Shown one piece after another: positions 1 to 8,073 of a stretch of DNA of 64,000 bases. This DNA is from Deltaproteobacteria bacterium YD0425bin51 (GTDB taxonomy: Bacteria; Desulfobacterota; Desulfobacteria; Desulfobacterales; YD0425bin51): NCBI GenBank assembly GCA_002753225.1, contig PDZS01000012.1, positions 1-64,000 on the forward strand, read 5' to 3'. Within the stretch, counting starts at the first letter, position 1. Each line of letters opens with the position of its first letter. The position numbers and the translations under genes are program-made. The notes beneath the pieces are model-generated. The model was not told where the DNA came from. It saw only the letters and a list, made by a program, of their open reading frames with translations, and did not search any database.

Positions 1-92
1 GGATAAAAAATTTCATAAATAGCTGTAATAATAAAAAAAATACTAAATAGAGCAATAATAAAACCTATAAAGGATAAAATCTTATAGCGCAT
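1..92 (-). CDS. N-terminus of a membrane protein (partial, runs off the window)
   Basis: Reading leftward from an ATG at 92-90 gives 30 uninterrupted codons up to the window edge. The peptide begins MRYKILSF and continues as an almost purely hydrophobic helix rich in Ile and Phe. This is the typical start of a membrane-anchored protein or a long signal anchor. The Shine-Dalgarno sequence is weak. The gene is divergent from fdhA and would share the roughly 310-base regulatory region between them. A membrane sensor for the formate/hydrogen operon would fit but is only a guess. The family cannot be determined from 30 residues. Confidence 0.4.
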   Translation of the reverse strand, partial: MRYKILSFIGFIIALFSIFFIITAIYEIFY

Positions 93-196
93 ATGAAATA
101 TCTTTACTTTTTAATTATATCTATAATTATATTGTTTTTTTTCATAATAATCGAGTAAGTATATAAAAATTAAGGAATAAAAACAAGTTCAAAAGT

Positions 197-218
197 AAAA
201 GTAAGTATGTTTACTTTT
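197..218. promoter_or_regulatory. Inverted repeat upstream of fdhA
   Basis: AAAAGTAA (197-204) and TTACTTTT (211-218) form a perfect 8-base inverted repeat with a 6-base spacer. It directly abuts the two TTACA-N3-TGTAA palindromes. It may be a separate protein-binding site or the terminator-like end of something unseen. The function is unknown. Confidence 0.3.
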
Positions 219-255
219 TTTACAAAGTGTAAATTATTTTTATTACAATTTGTAA
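219..255. promoter_or_regulatory. Tandem operator pair TTACA-N3-TGTAA upstream of fdhA
   Basis: Two palindromes with the same pattern are visible: TTACA-AAG-TGTAA at 220-232 and TTACA-ATT-TGTAA at 243-255. Their starts are 23 bases apart, about two helical turns, so a dimeric regulator would bind the same DNA face twice. They lie about 45-80 bases upstream of a sigma-54-like element, which is where an enhancer-binding activator would sit. The regulator itself is not identified. Confidence 0.5.
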
Positions 256-296
256 AATTTTTAGTCATAATGTAATAATAATCCTATGTTTACAAA

Positions 297-312
297 CGGC
301 ACAATGAATGCA
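297..312 (+). promoter_or_regulatory. Sigma-54-like -24/-12 promoter of the fdh-hys cluster
   Basis: The sequence CGGCAC-AATGA-ATGCA keeps the invariant GG (298-299) and GC (310-311) exactly ten bases apart, as in TGGCAC-N5-TTGCA. Two positions depart from the consensus. The element lies about 90 bases before the fdhA start and just downstream of paired operators. Sigma-54 control is known for formate-linked genes in other bacteria. Assignment here rests on spacing and context. Confidence 0.45.
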
Positions 313-402
313 TATTAACTCATATTTACGGCTTACTAAATTCCGTAAAGGCTTTCAATAAAAAGTTTAAACACTTTACAAAACAAGGAGGGCTATATAA
401 GG

Positions 403-3396
403 ATGGAAATAAGTAGAAGAAATTTTTTACAACTTTCAAGCCTAAGCTTAGCTGGAGCAACCCTAACCAGCTTTGGATTTGATTTGAAAAAGGCTCAAGC
501 TTATGCAGATTCACCTGAATTACGTATTCGTCAGGCTAAAGAATCAACTACTATCTGTCCTTATTGCGGAGTTGGCTGTGGGCAGATTGTATCTGTAGAA
601 AATGGAAAGGTGATAAATATTGAAGGAGATCCTGACCATCCAATTAACCAGGGGGCTCTATGCAGCAAAGGTAGCGCTCTTTATCAGATCGCTAATAATG
701 ATCAACGTCTTACCAAAGTTCTTTACCGTGCGCCAGGAGGAGATGCATGGCAGGAAAAAGATTGGGATTTTGCCATTGAACGAATTGCTCATAATATTAA
801 ATTAACACGTGATACTAATTGGATAGAAAATGAAAAGGATATTCCTGTTAATCGCACAGAGGCAATTGCCAATCTAGGTGGCGCAGCTCTGGATAATGAA
901 GAGTGTTATCTTTTATCTAAAGCTATGCGTGGTCTTGGAATTGTATTCATGGAACATCAGGCTCGTATTTGACACTCTTCAACCGTTGCGGCTCTGGCAG
1001 AGTCGTTTGGTAGGGGAGCAATGACCAATCACTGGATCGATATCAAAAACAGTGACTGTATACTAATTATTGGCTCTAATGCTGCTGAAAATCATCCAAT
1101 ATCTTTTAAGTGGGTTACAAAAGCTATGGAAGAGGGGGCAAAACTAATAGTTGTAGATCCAAGATTCACGCGCAGCGCCTCTCAGGCAGATATTTACGCT
1201 ATGCTAAGATCCGGAACTGATATTGCTTTTATCGGCGGAATGATCAACTATGTTCTTCAAAATAATCTATATCACAAAGAATATATTACTGAATACACGA
1301 ATGCTTCTTTTCTAGTTGATTCAAACTTTAAAGGACCGAGAGACCTTGACGGGCTTTTTGCAGGTTATGATTCTAAAGCAAGGCGCTATGATAAAACTAC
1401 ATGGAAATATCAAAATAATATGGATGGTATTCCAATAAAAGATAAGTCACTGAAAAATCCTAACTCTGTTTTTCAGCTGTTAAAAAGCCATTATTCCAGT
1501 TATGACTTAGATACTGTATGTAAAATAACAGGAACGCCCAAAGATATATATCTTAAAGTCTGCAAGACTTATGCTGCTACAGGAAAAATTGGTAAGTCAG
1601 GTACAATTTTGTATGCTATGGGAGCTACCCAACATACAAATGGAACTCAAAACATCCGAAGTTATTCTATTTTACAGCTTCTTTTGGGTAATATGGGTAT
1701 TGCTGGAGGCGGTATCAATGCCCTTCGAGGGGAGAATAATGTTCAGGGGTCTACTGATCAGGGGCTTCTATTTCATCTACTTACAGGTTATCTTAAGTCT
1801 CCTATTTCTAAAGATGTCTCACTTGCTAAATATTTAGAACGCGTTACACCAAGTACAAAAGATCCATTAAGTGCAAATTGGTGGAGTAATACCCCAAAAT
1901 ATGTAGTTAGCCTGCTTAAAGCATGGTATGGTGATGCAGCTACAAAGGAAAATGACTTTGGTTTTAATTATTTACCAAAGAATAGTGGTGGTAATTATTC
2001 TCATATTGCTCTTTTTGAAGCCATGTATGCAGAAAAAATCAAGGGACTTATGTGCTGGGGACAGAATCCAGTTGTAGGAGGACCAAATTCCAATATGGAG
2101 CAAAAGGCATTACAGAAACTGGATTGGCTTGTAGCTATTGATCTATTTGAGACTGAAACATCTATTTTCTGGAAAGCACCAGGCGTTAATTCCCAAAGTA
2201 TCAAAACTGAAGTATTCTTGCTGCCGGCAGCATCTTCAGTAGAAAAGGAAGGCACAGCCAGTAACAGCGGACGTTGGGTGCAATGGAGGTATAAAGCTGT
2301 TGATCCTCCAGGCAATGCCAAGAGTGATGCGGAAATAATAAGCCGCATAATGCTTAAATTGAAGGATATGTATAGTAATGGGACTGGATCTGCTGCTGAA
2401 ATCATAAGGAAAATTACTTGGCCTTATGGTGAACATCCTGATATGGATCAAGTTGCAAAGGAAATAAACGGCTATGATTTAAGCACAGGGAAGCTCATGT
2501 CAACTTTTGCTCAACTAAAAGATGATGGTTCAACTTCTTCAGGAACATGGATTTATTGCGGCAGTTATACAGAAGATGGGAAGATGACAGCCCGTCGTGA
2601 ATTGGACGATCCATCAGGGATTGGTCTCTATCCTAAATGGTCATGGTCATGGCCACTCAATCGCCGTATTATTTACAATCGGGCTTCAGTAGATTTGAAT
2701 GGAAAACCATGGGATTCAAAACATGCAGTTATTATCTGGGATCAATCTAACAAAAAATGGGTTGGAGACGTACCTGACGGAGGTTGGCCCCCAATAGCTA
2801 TTGATCGTGAAAAAACAAAGCTTCCTTTCATTATGCAGTCAGATGGGGTAGGGCATCTCTTTGGACCAGGTCTTACTGATGGTCCTTTTGCAGAGTTTTA
2901 TGAACCATGGGAGAGCCCAGTCAAAAATCTGATGTCAGAGAATCAAAACAATCCAATTATTATCCTCTGGAAATCGGAAATGGATCATCAGGGTTCACCT
3001 GATCAATATCCTATAGTAGCGACTACTTATCGTGTTACAGAACATTGGCAAACCGGAGGGATGACCAGAAATTTGACATGGTTAAATGAACTCATGCCAG
3101 AGATGTTTATAGAATTGAGTGAGGAACTTGCCATCGAAAAAAAAATTAGAGGGGGAGATAAGGTTATTATAGAATCCGCCCGTGGCACAGTCGAAGGAGT
3201 GGCTATTGTAACCAAACGTTTCCAGCCATTTAAGATTAATGAAAAAATCGTTCATCAAATTGGATTGCCTTGGCATTGGGGCTTTGCTGGTCTATCCAAA
3301 GGACATATAGCCAATAGACTTACACCCCATGTTGGGGATGCCAATACGACCATTCCAGAGTATAAAGCTTTTCTATGCAATCTGAGAAAAGCTTAG
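403..3396 (+). CDS. fdhA: Periplasmic formate dehydrogenase catalytic subunit, selenoprotein
   Basis: This subunit oxidises formate to CO2 (or the reverse) at a molybdenum or tungsten bis-pyranopterin site. The protein is 997 residues if the UGA at 970-972 is read as selenocysteine (residue 190). Reading frame and homology continue without break on both sides: HQARI-U-HSSTVAALAESFGRGA closely resembles the active-site segment of E. coli FdnG. A twin-arginine signal (SRRNFLQL, Arg5-Arg6) sends it to the periplasm. Cys52, Cys55, Cys59 and Cys87 bind the N-terminal [4Fe-4S] cluster. The C-terminal part carries the molydopterin dinucleotide-binding domain. A Shine-Dalgarno AGGAGG precedes the ATG. 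fdhB follows 13 bases later. No membrane gamma subunit is present, so a soluble FdhAB enzyme is likely. Confidence 0.96.
970..1006 (+). other. Selenocysteine UGA codon and SECIS hairpin in fdhA
   Basis: The UGA is at 970-972. Downstream, 988-995 pairs with 999-1006 in an 8-base-pair stem (two G-U pairs), with the 3-base loop GGC at 996-998. The loop begins 23 bases after the UGA and starts with G. Both features match the known geometry of bacterial SECIS elements recognised by SelB. The fold was done by eye. Confidence 0.75.
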
Positions 3397-3409
3397 AAAG
3401 GAGATATTT

Positions 3410-4156
3410 ATGCGTGAAAAGGCAATTCTTGTTGATATATCTAAGTGTATAGCCTGCCGCGGTTGTCAGGTCGCTTGCAAGCAGTGGAATAAGTTGTCTG
3501 CTGAGTCGACTAAAAATAGAGGGAGTTATGAAAATCCACCTGCACTTTCCGAAAATACCCTTACTCGAATTATTTTCCAGGAGGTTTCTGATGGAAAAAA
3601 TCTGAAGTGGTTTTTTCGCAAAGAACAATGTATGCACTGTTCCAAGGCTGCATGTCTTGAACTTTGCCCATCAGATGCCATCTATAAAAATCAGTTCGGA
3701 TCTATTATGTTAGATTCCAGAAAGTGTATTGGCTGCGGAGTATGCGAAAAATTTTGCCCCTTTCATATTCCGAGAATAAACCATACAACCCACAAAGCTA
3801 TAAAATGCAGCCTTTGTAACGATAGAGTAGCCAATGGAATGCAGCCGGCATGTGTCAAGACCTGCCCCACAGGTGCACTTAAATTTGGTTTCAGAGATGA
3901 TATTTTAAGCTCTGCTCATAGCAAAATGAACAAATCTAAAAAAATGTACCTTTATGGCGAGAATGAACTTGGAGGACTTCATATAATTTATTTGCTGACT
4001 CAATCGCCTGCCATTTTTAATCTCCCTAAGCATCCTACAATTCCTAATCCTTTTGAAGCTTATGCATTTTTGATGGAAAAGCTAAATTCTGAATTATTAA
4101 ATCAGAATGTGTTGACAATAGCTGCTTTGAAATATTTTGGACATATTCATGCTTGA
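3410..4156 (+). CDS. fdhB: Formate dehydrogenase iron-sulfur (beta) subunit
   Basis: A 248-residue ferredoxin-like electron-transfer subunit. Four cysteine groups typical of FdnH/FdhB-type proteins can be seen: KCIACRGCQVACKQ near residue 14, CMHCSKAACLELCP near 75, CIGCGVCEKFCP near 107, and CSLCNDR with CVKTCP around 130-155. Together these can hold four [4Fe-4S] clusters that pass electrons from FdhA. There is no signal peptide, so it probably travels to the periplasm with FdhA through the Tat system. There is also no C-terminal membrane helix, unlike E. coli FdnH, which fits a soluble periplasmic FdhAB. The ATG is preceded by AAAGGAG. Confidence 0.92.
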   Translation: MREKAILVDISKCIACRGCQVACKQWNKLSAESTKNRGSYENPPALSENTLTRIIFQEVSDGKNLKWFFRKEQCMHCSKAACLELCPSDAIYKNQFGSIMLDSRKCIGCGVCEKFCPFHIPRINHTTHKAIKCSLCNDRVANGMQPACVKTCPTGALKFGFRDDILSSAHSKMNKSKKMYLYGENELGGLHIIYLLTQSPAIFNLPKHPTIPNPFEAYAFLMEKLNSELLNQNVLTIAALKYFGHIHA

Positions 4157-4170
4157 TTTGGAGGTTGATG

Positions 4171-5061
4171 ATGGAAGTTATTAATCCTGGATGGACCCAA
4201 AAGGATATTGATGAACAAATTGAAAAATTCAGACTGAAAAAGTATGTTGTATTTGATTATCTTACGATGTTTCAAAAAATATTTAAAGCCCAGTACAATA
4301 TTGAAAAAGAACTCACCATAAATAATATTTATCCCTCTATTAGCTATGAAGATATTAATAGCCGTATTAAAAAAGGTCTTCCAGTTCTTGAAGCTAATAA
4401 TATTCATTTTGATGAAAAATTGCTTACATCTCTTTTAAAGGATATCTCTAATATTCTATCAGATTACCCATTTTCAGAAGATTTTTTTGTCAATAACCTG
4501 ACTGAATCTTTAATTTTTCATTCGCTAATTCTTTACGAGATGATCTTAAATATGCTCTATAATAATCAGAAATATTTTAAAGATCTCTCGGAGAGATTAG
4601 GTGTAAAAAGTTCAATGATTTTATTTTTTGGAAAAGCCTTATCTGCACCTTTTTTAAGATGTTGCGCTAAAACTCTAATTAAACACATCAATCTAGAATC
4701 TATGAAAATAAACCGCTGCCCAGTCTGCGGCGGCATACCAATGATGGCAAGACTCCTCAAAGGGGATGGAAAGAGGCTGCTTGAGTGCTCATTGTGTAAT
4801 TCACAGTGGGTATTTGCAAGACTCATGTGTCCATTTTGTTTAAATGAAGACCAAAATACTTTAAGCTTTATTTTTATAGAAGAAGATAGTGAACATCGCT
4901 TAGATACATGTGATCAATGTAAAATGTCTATTAAGACTTTGGATGAACGGAAGCAAGAAGAAAAAGGATTAGATACATTAATTGTGGAAGATATAGCTAC
5001 AATCTATTTAGAAATATTGGCAGTGAAAAAAGCGTACCTAAGTCTGAAAGATCCTTTATGA
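4171..5061 (+). CDS. fdhE: Formate dehydrogenase accessory protein FdhE
   Basis: FdhE-family protein of 296 residues, needed for activation of Tat-exported formate dehydrogenases. It probably acts on the catalytic subunit in the cytoplasm before export. The family signature is the set of CxxC pairs in the C-terminal half: RCPVCGG, CSLCNSQW, MCPFC and DTCDQC. These are rubredoxin-like iron or metal sites. An ATG at 4171 was chosen because GGAGG at 4160-4164 lies six bases before it. An ATG at 4168 and a TTG at 4153 are in frame but too close to, or ahead of, that site. It lies directly between fdhB and the hydrogenase genes. Confidence 0.9.
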   Translation: MEVINPGWTQKDIDEQIEKFRLKKYVVFDYLTMFQKIFKAQYNIEKELTINNIYPSISYEDINSRIKKGLPVLEANNIHFDEKLLTSLLKDISNILSDYPFSEDFFVNNLTESLIFHSLILYEMILNMLYNNQKYFKDLSERLGVKSSMILFFGKALSAPFLRCCAKTLIKHINLESMKINRCPVCGGIPMMARLLKGDGKRLLECSLCNSQWVFARLMCPFCLNEDQNTLSFIFIEEDSEHRLDTCDQCKMSIKTLDERKQEEKGLDTLIVEDIATIYLEILAVKKAYLSLKDPL

Positions 5062-5096
5062 ACAACATATCAATATATCAAGGAGGAGAATGATGA

Positions 5097-6077
5097 ATGA
5101 ATAAAGAATTTAACCGTAGAAATTTTATTAAAATATTTGGTGCTTCAGCTGTTGGCATAGGTTTAGCAGGAGGATTAAATTCGACTGGGGCAGCAGAATC
5201 TCTTAATGTAGAGAAGGTCCTCCCTGTACTTGAAAAAATAGTTGAAGATAGACAACCTGTAATTTGGTTTCAGGGAGCAGGTTGCACAGGATGCAGTGTA
5301 AGTTTGTTAAATACCGTGCACCCGGATATAGCAGAAGTTTTGACTAAAATCATCAGCCTGGAAGCTCATCAAACTGTCATGGCATCCTCTGGTGAACAGG
5401 CTTTGGGAGTATTTGAAGAAGCTTGTGAAAAAAAAGCAGGTAAATTCATTCTCATAGTAGAGGGAGCTGTTCCAACTGCTGAAAATGGGCGTTATGGATT
5501 CTTTGGAGAAAGTCCTAAAGGTGAGCAAACGATCTTGAGCTGGGTTAAAAAACTAGGTAATGCAGCAAAAGCAGTGGTAGCTGTTGGAACCTGTGCTGCT
5601 TTTGGAGGTATTCCATCAGCTCAGCCAAATATAATAGGCGCAAAATCAGTTGCCGAAGTATTGGGTAAACAGGTTGTGAATGTTCCGGGTTGTCCACCTC
5701 ACCCTGATTGGATAGTCGGCACTTTGGCACATGTACTTTTATTTGGTTTGCCAGAGCTTGATGAAGAAGGAAGGCCAAAATTATTTTATGGCAATACAAT
5801 TCATGCCAATTGTCCCCGCTACTTTGATTTTGAAAACAAACGATATGCAAATAATTTGGGTGATGATGGATGTTTGGTTTTTTTAGGATGCAAAGGTCCA
5901 ATTGCACATGCTGACTGTTCTCAAAGACGCTGGAATAACAGTGTAAATTGGTGTATTGGGAGTAATGCACCTTGTATTGGTTGCGTGCAACCAGAATTTC
6001 CGGATGATATTTCACCTCTGTATACCAAACTGCCTGATGAAAAAATATGGATCAATAAATCAGGTGTAAAAAAATGA
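5097..6077 (+). CDS. hysB: [NiFeSe] hydrogenase small subunit
   Basis: Electron-transfer subunit of a periplasmic uptake-type hydrogenase, 326 residues. The Tat signal NRRNFIKIFG (Arg7-Arg8) is followed by a hydrophobic stretch. Cluster ligands are visible: proximal GCTGC (Cys63, Cys66), GTCAAFGG (Cys166) and PGCPPHP (Cys199); distal HANC (His236, Cys239), Cys259 and Cys265; medial Cys274, Cys286, Cys293 and Cys296. Standard [NiFe] enzymes have Pro where Cys286 sits, which gives a [3Fe-4S] medial cluster. A Cys there is the mark of [NiFeSe] enzymes with a [4Fe-4S] cluster. No C-terminal membrane anchor is present. AAGGAGGAG lies eight bases before the start. Confidence 0.93.
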   Translation: MNKEFNRRNFIKIFGASAVGIGLAGGLNSTGAAESLNVEKVLPVLEKIVEDRQPVIWFQGAGCTGCSVSLLNTVHPDIAEVLTKIISLEAHQTVMASSGEQALGVFEEACEKKAGKFILIVEGAVPTAENGRYGFFGESPKGEQTILSWVKKLGNAAKAVVAVGTCAAFGGIPSAQPNIIGAKSVAEVLGKQVVNVPGCPPHPDWIVGTLAHVLLFGLPELDEEGRPKLFYGNTIHANCPRYFDFENKRYANNLGDDGCLVFLGCKGPIAHADCSQRRWNNSVNWCIGSNAPCIGCVQPEFPDDISPLYTKLPDEKIWINKSGVKK

Positions 6078-6094
6078 AAAGGAGGACAAAATAA

Positions 6095-7507
6095 ATGGCC
6101 AATAAAATATTGATAGATCCAGTAACAAGGATTGAAGGTCACTTAAAAGTGGAAATAGAGGTTGATCAGGGCGCAGTTATTGATGCGAAATGTACAGGTT
6201 CCCTTTTCAGGGGTTTTGAACTTATTATGAAAGGAAGAGAACCAAAGGATGCCCAGCAGTTGACCCAGCGAATCTGCGGCGTATGTCCTCAATCTCATGG
6301 ACTGGCAGCATCTTTGAGTCTTGAAAAGGCTTTTGGCGTTGAACCTCCTGAAAATGCAAGAATTTTAAGAAATTTAATGCAAGGAATCAATTATGTTATG
6401 TCCCATATCTTACACTTTTATCAACTGGCTGCTCTTGATTATGTAAAAGGACCTGATACACCTCCATTTATTCCTCGATATAATGGAGATTACAGATTAC
6501 CAAAGAATATTAATGATGCAGCTGTAAATCATTACGTTCAAGCCCTTGATATCAGAAAAAAATGCCATGAGATGCTGGCTATCTTTGGTGGTAAGATGCC
6601 TCATAGTATGACAAGTGTTCCTGGCGGCGTTACAGAAAAAGCTTCTGTGGATAAAATAGTTTCTTTTCAATGGAGGTTAAAAGAGATCTCTTATTTTGTG
6701 GATAATGTCTATATCCCTGATGTAATGGCAATAGCTAAAATCTATGAAGATTATTTCAAGATTGGGGCTGGCTGTAAAAATTTCCTCAGTTTTGGAGTAT
6801 TTCCCCAGGATAAAGCTCATAAAAGCAAGCTTTTAAAACAAGGTACTTACTTAAATGGACAGGATAGCGATATGGATGCTGCTCAAATTACAGAGCAGGT
6901 AAAACATTCGTGGTATAAATCTGAGACAACTGGAAAAAATCCTACACAAGGATTCACATCTCCTCAGGTTGATAAAAAAGATGCTTATTCCTTTGTAAAA
7001 GCACCGCGATATAACGGTTTGCCTTGTGAAGTAGGACCCCTTGCCAGGATGTGGATCAACGGCGATTACCGAAAAGGTATTTCCGTAATGGACAGAATTG
7101 CGGCTCGGGCACTTGAATGTCAAAAGGTTGTGCATGCTCTTGAAGAGTGGATACTTCAGCTTAAACCAAATGAAAAAACCTGTACTTCTTTTGATCCTTC
7201 AGCCAAGTGTGAGGGAGCTGGTTTAACAGAAGCGCCACGTGGATCTTTAGGTCATTGGATCAAGGTTGTCGATTCCAAGACTGAAAATTATCAAATTATT
7301 CCGGCAACCAACTGGAATTGTTCTCCACGCGATGACGCAAATATCCGTGGACCTTTGGAGACAGCTCTTATTGGAACACCTATTAGTGATATTAAACACC
7401 CAATTGAAGCTGCTAGAGTCATACGCTCCTATGATCCTTGAATAGGGTGTGCGGTCCACGTGCTGGACCTTAACAGATTTCATGTAGCTGAAGCTATAAT
7501 CATATAA
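6095..7507 (+). CDS. hysA: [NiFeSe] hydrogenase large subunit, selenoprotein
   Basis: This subunit carries the H2-converting active site. The N-terminal ligand motif is RICGVCPQSH (Cys61, Cys64). At the C-terminus the frame reaches ...RSYDP and then UGA (7439-7441). Read as selenocysteine (residue 449), it continues I-G-C-A-V-H, giving the expected DPUxxCxxH motif (Sec449, Cys452, His455). A further 15 residues run to a TAA at 7505-7507. That tail is the peptide removed by the maturation protease after His455. A conventional gene caller would stop at 7441 and lose two active-site ligands. Total length is 470 residues. A Shine-Dalgarno AAGGAGG precedes the start. There is no signal peptide, so it would be exported with HysB. 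Confidence 0.94.
7439..7475 (+). other. Selenocysteine UGA codon and SECIS hairpin in hysA
   Basis: UGA is at 7439-7441. GGTCCA (7453-7458) pairs perfectly with TGGACC (7464-7469) around the 5-base loop CGTGC. TGT (7448-7450) can add an outer helix with ACA (7473-7475). The loop starts 17 bases after the UGA and has G at its second position, as known bacterial SECIS elements require. The fold was done by eye. Confidence 0.8.
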
Positions 7508-7563
7508 ATCAGTATGAATTTTTCTAAACTTTTAAGAATATTGATAACTTTTTGGAAATTGTA

Positions 7564-8073
7564 ATGACCCAAAGACAAAATGCTTTACCTAAAATAGTAT
7601 TATTAGGTATAGGAAATATTCTACTTGGTGATGAAGGGGTAGGAGTGCATGTTATAAAAGAATTAGAGCGCTCCTTCTCCTTTCCCTCCAATGTAGAACT
7701 TATAGACGGTGGTACAGCAGGTTTTGATCTTTTGCCTGTTATTGAAAGCGCAGACCATCTTATTGTAATTGACTGTGTTCACAGTAATTGCGAACCTGGT
7801 ACAATTTTTAGAATTATACCTGAAGTTGGCGCTCCTACAATTTTTCAAGAAATATCTCTTCACCAGATAAGCTTGATCCAAATCCTTACATTGGCTAAGT
7901 TTAATCAAAAATGCCCACAAACAGTAATATTTGGTATTCAATCTGCAGAAGAAGAGATCAATATTAATCTGAGTTCAACAATTGAGTCAAACCTTAAAAA
8001 AATTATAAATTTAATATTAGATGAATTGAGCAATTTGGGTATTATTCACCTAATTTCGGCAGAAAGATCTTAA
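7564..8073 (+). CDS. hysD: Hydrogenase maturation endopeptidase
   Basis: A HyaD/HybD/HynC-family protease of about 169 residues that clips the C-terminal tail of the hydrogenase large subunit once nickel is inserted. The family motif GIGNILLGDEGVG near the N-terminus contains the nickel-sensing acidic residue. DGGTAGFDLLP and VIDCVH supply the other conserved segments. I placed the start at ATG 7564 with GGA seven bases ahead. A TTG at 7552 is in frame. Its substrate is almost certainly HysA, 56 bases upstream. The 3' end overlaps the end of the convergent kinase gene by 32 bases. Confidence 0.9.
   Translation: MTQRQNALPKIVLLGIGNILLGDEGVGVHVIKELERSFSFPSNVELIDGGTAGFDLLPVIESADHLIVIDCVHSNCEPGTIFRIIPEVGAPTIFQEISLHQISLIQILTLAKFNQKCPQTVIFGIQSAEEEININLSSTIESNLKKIINLILDELSNLGIIHLISAERS

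Noticed and set aside
403..972. A frameshifted or broken fdhA pseudogene.
   Set aside because: Frame and homology continue across the UGA, and the residue corresponds to the known selenocysteine of FdnG.
2001..2405. A 134-codon minus-strand open frame inside fdhA.
   Set aside because: Shadow of the conserved coding strand with no independent support.
1021..3396. A separate 791-residue formate dehydrogenase gene starting at 1021.
   Set aside because: It is in frame with 403-972, joined by an in-frame UGA with an active-site context and a SECIS hairpin. The N-terminal Fe-S motif and Tat signal are in the first part, so it is one selenoprotein gene.
5545..6015. A 156-codon minus-strand open frame inside hysB.
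   Set aside because: It is opposite a strongly conserved gene and its predicted peptide has no coherent features.
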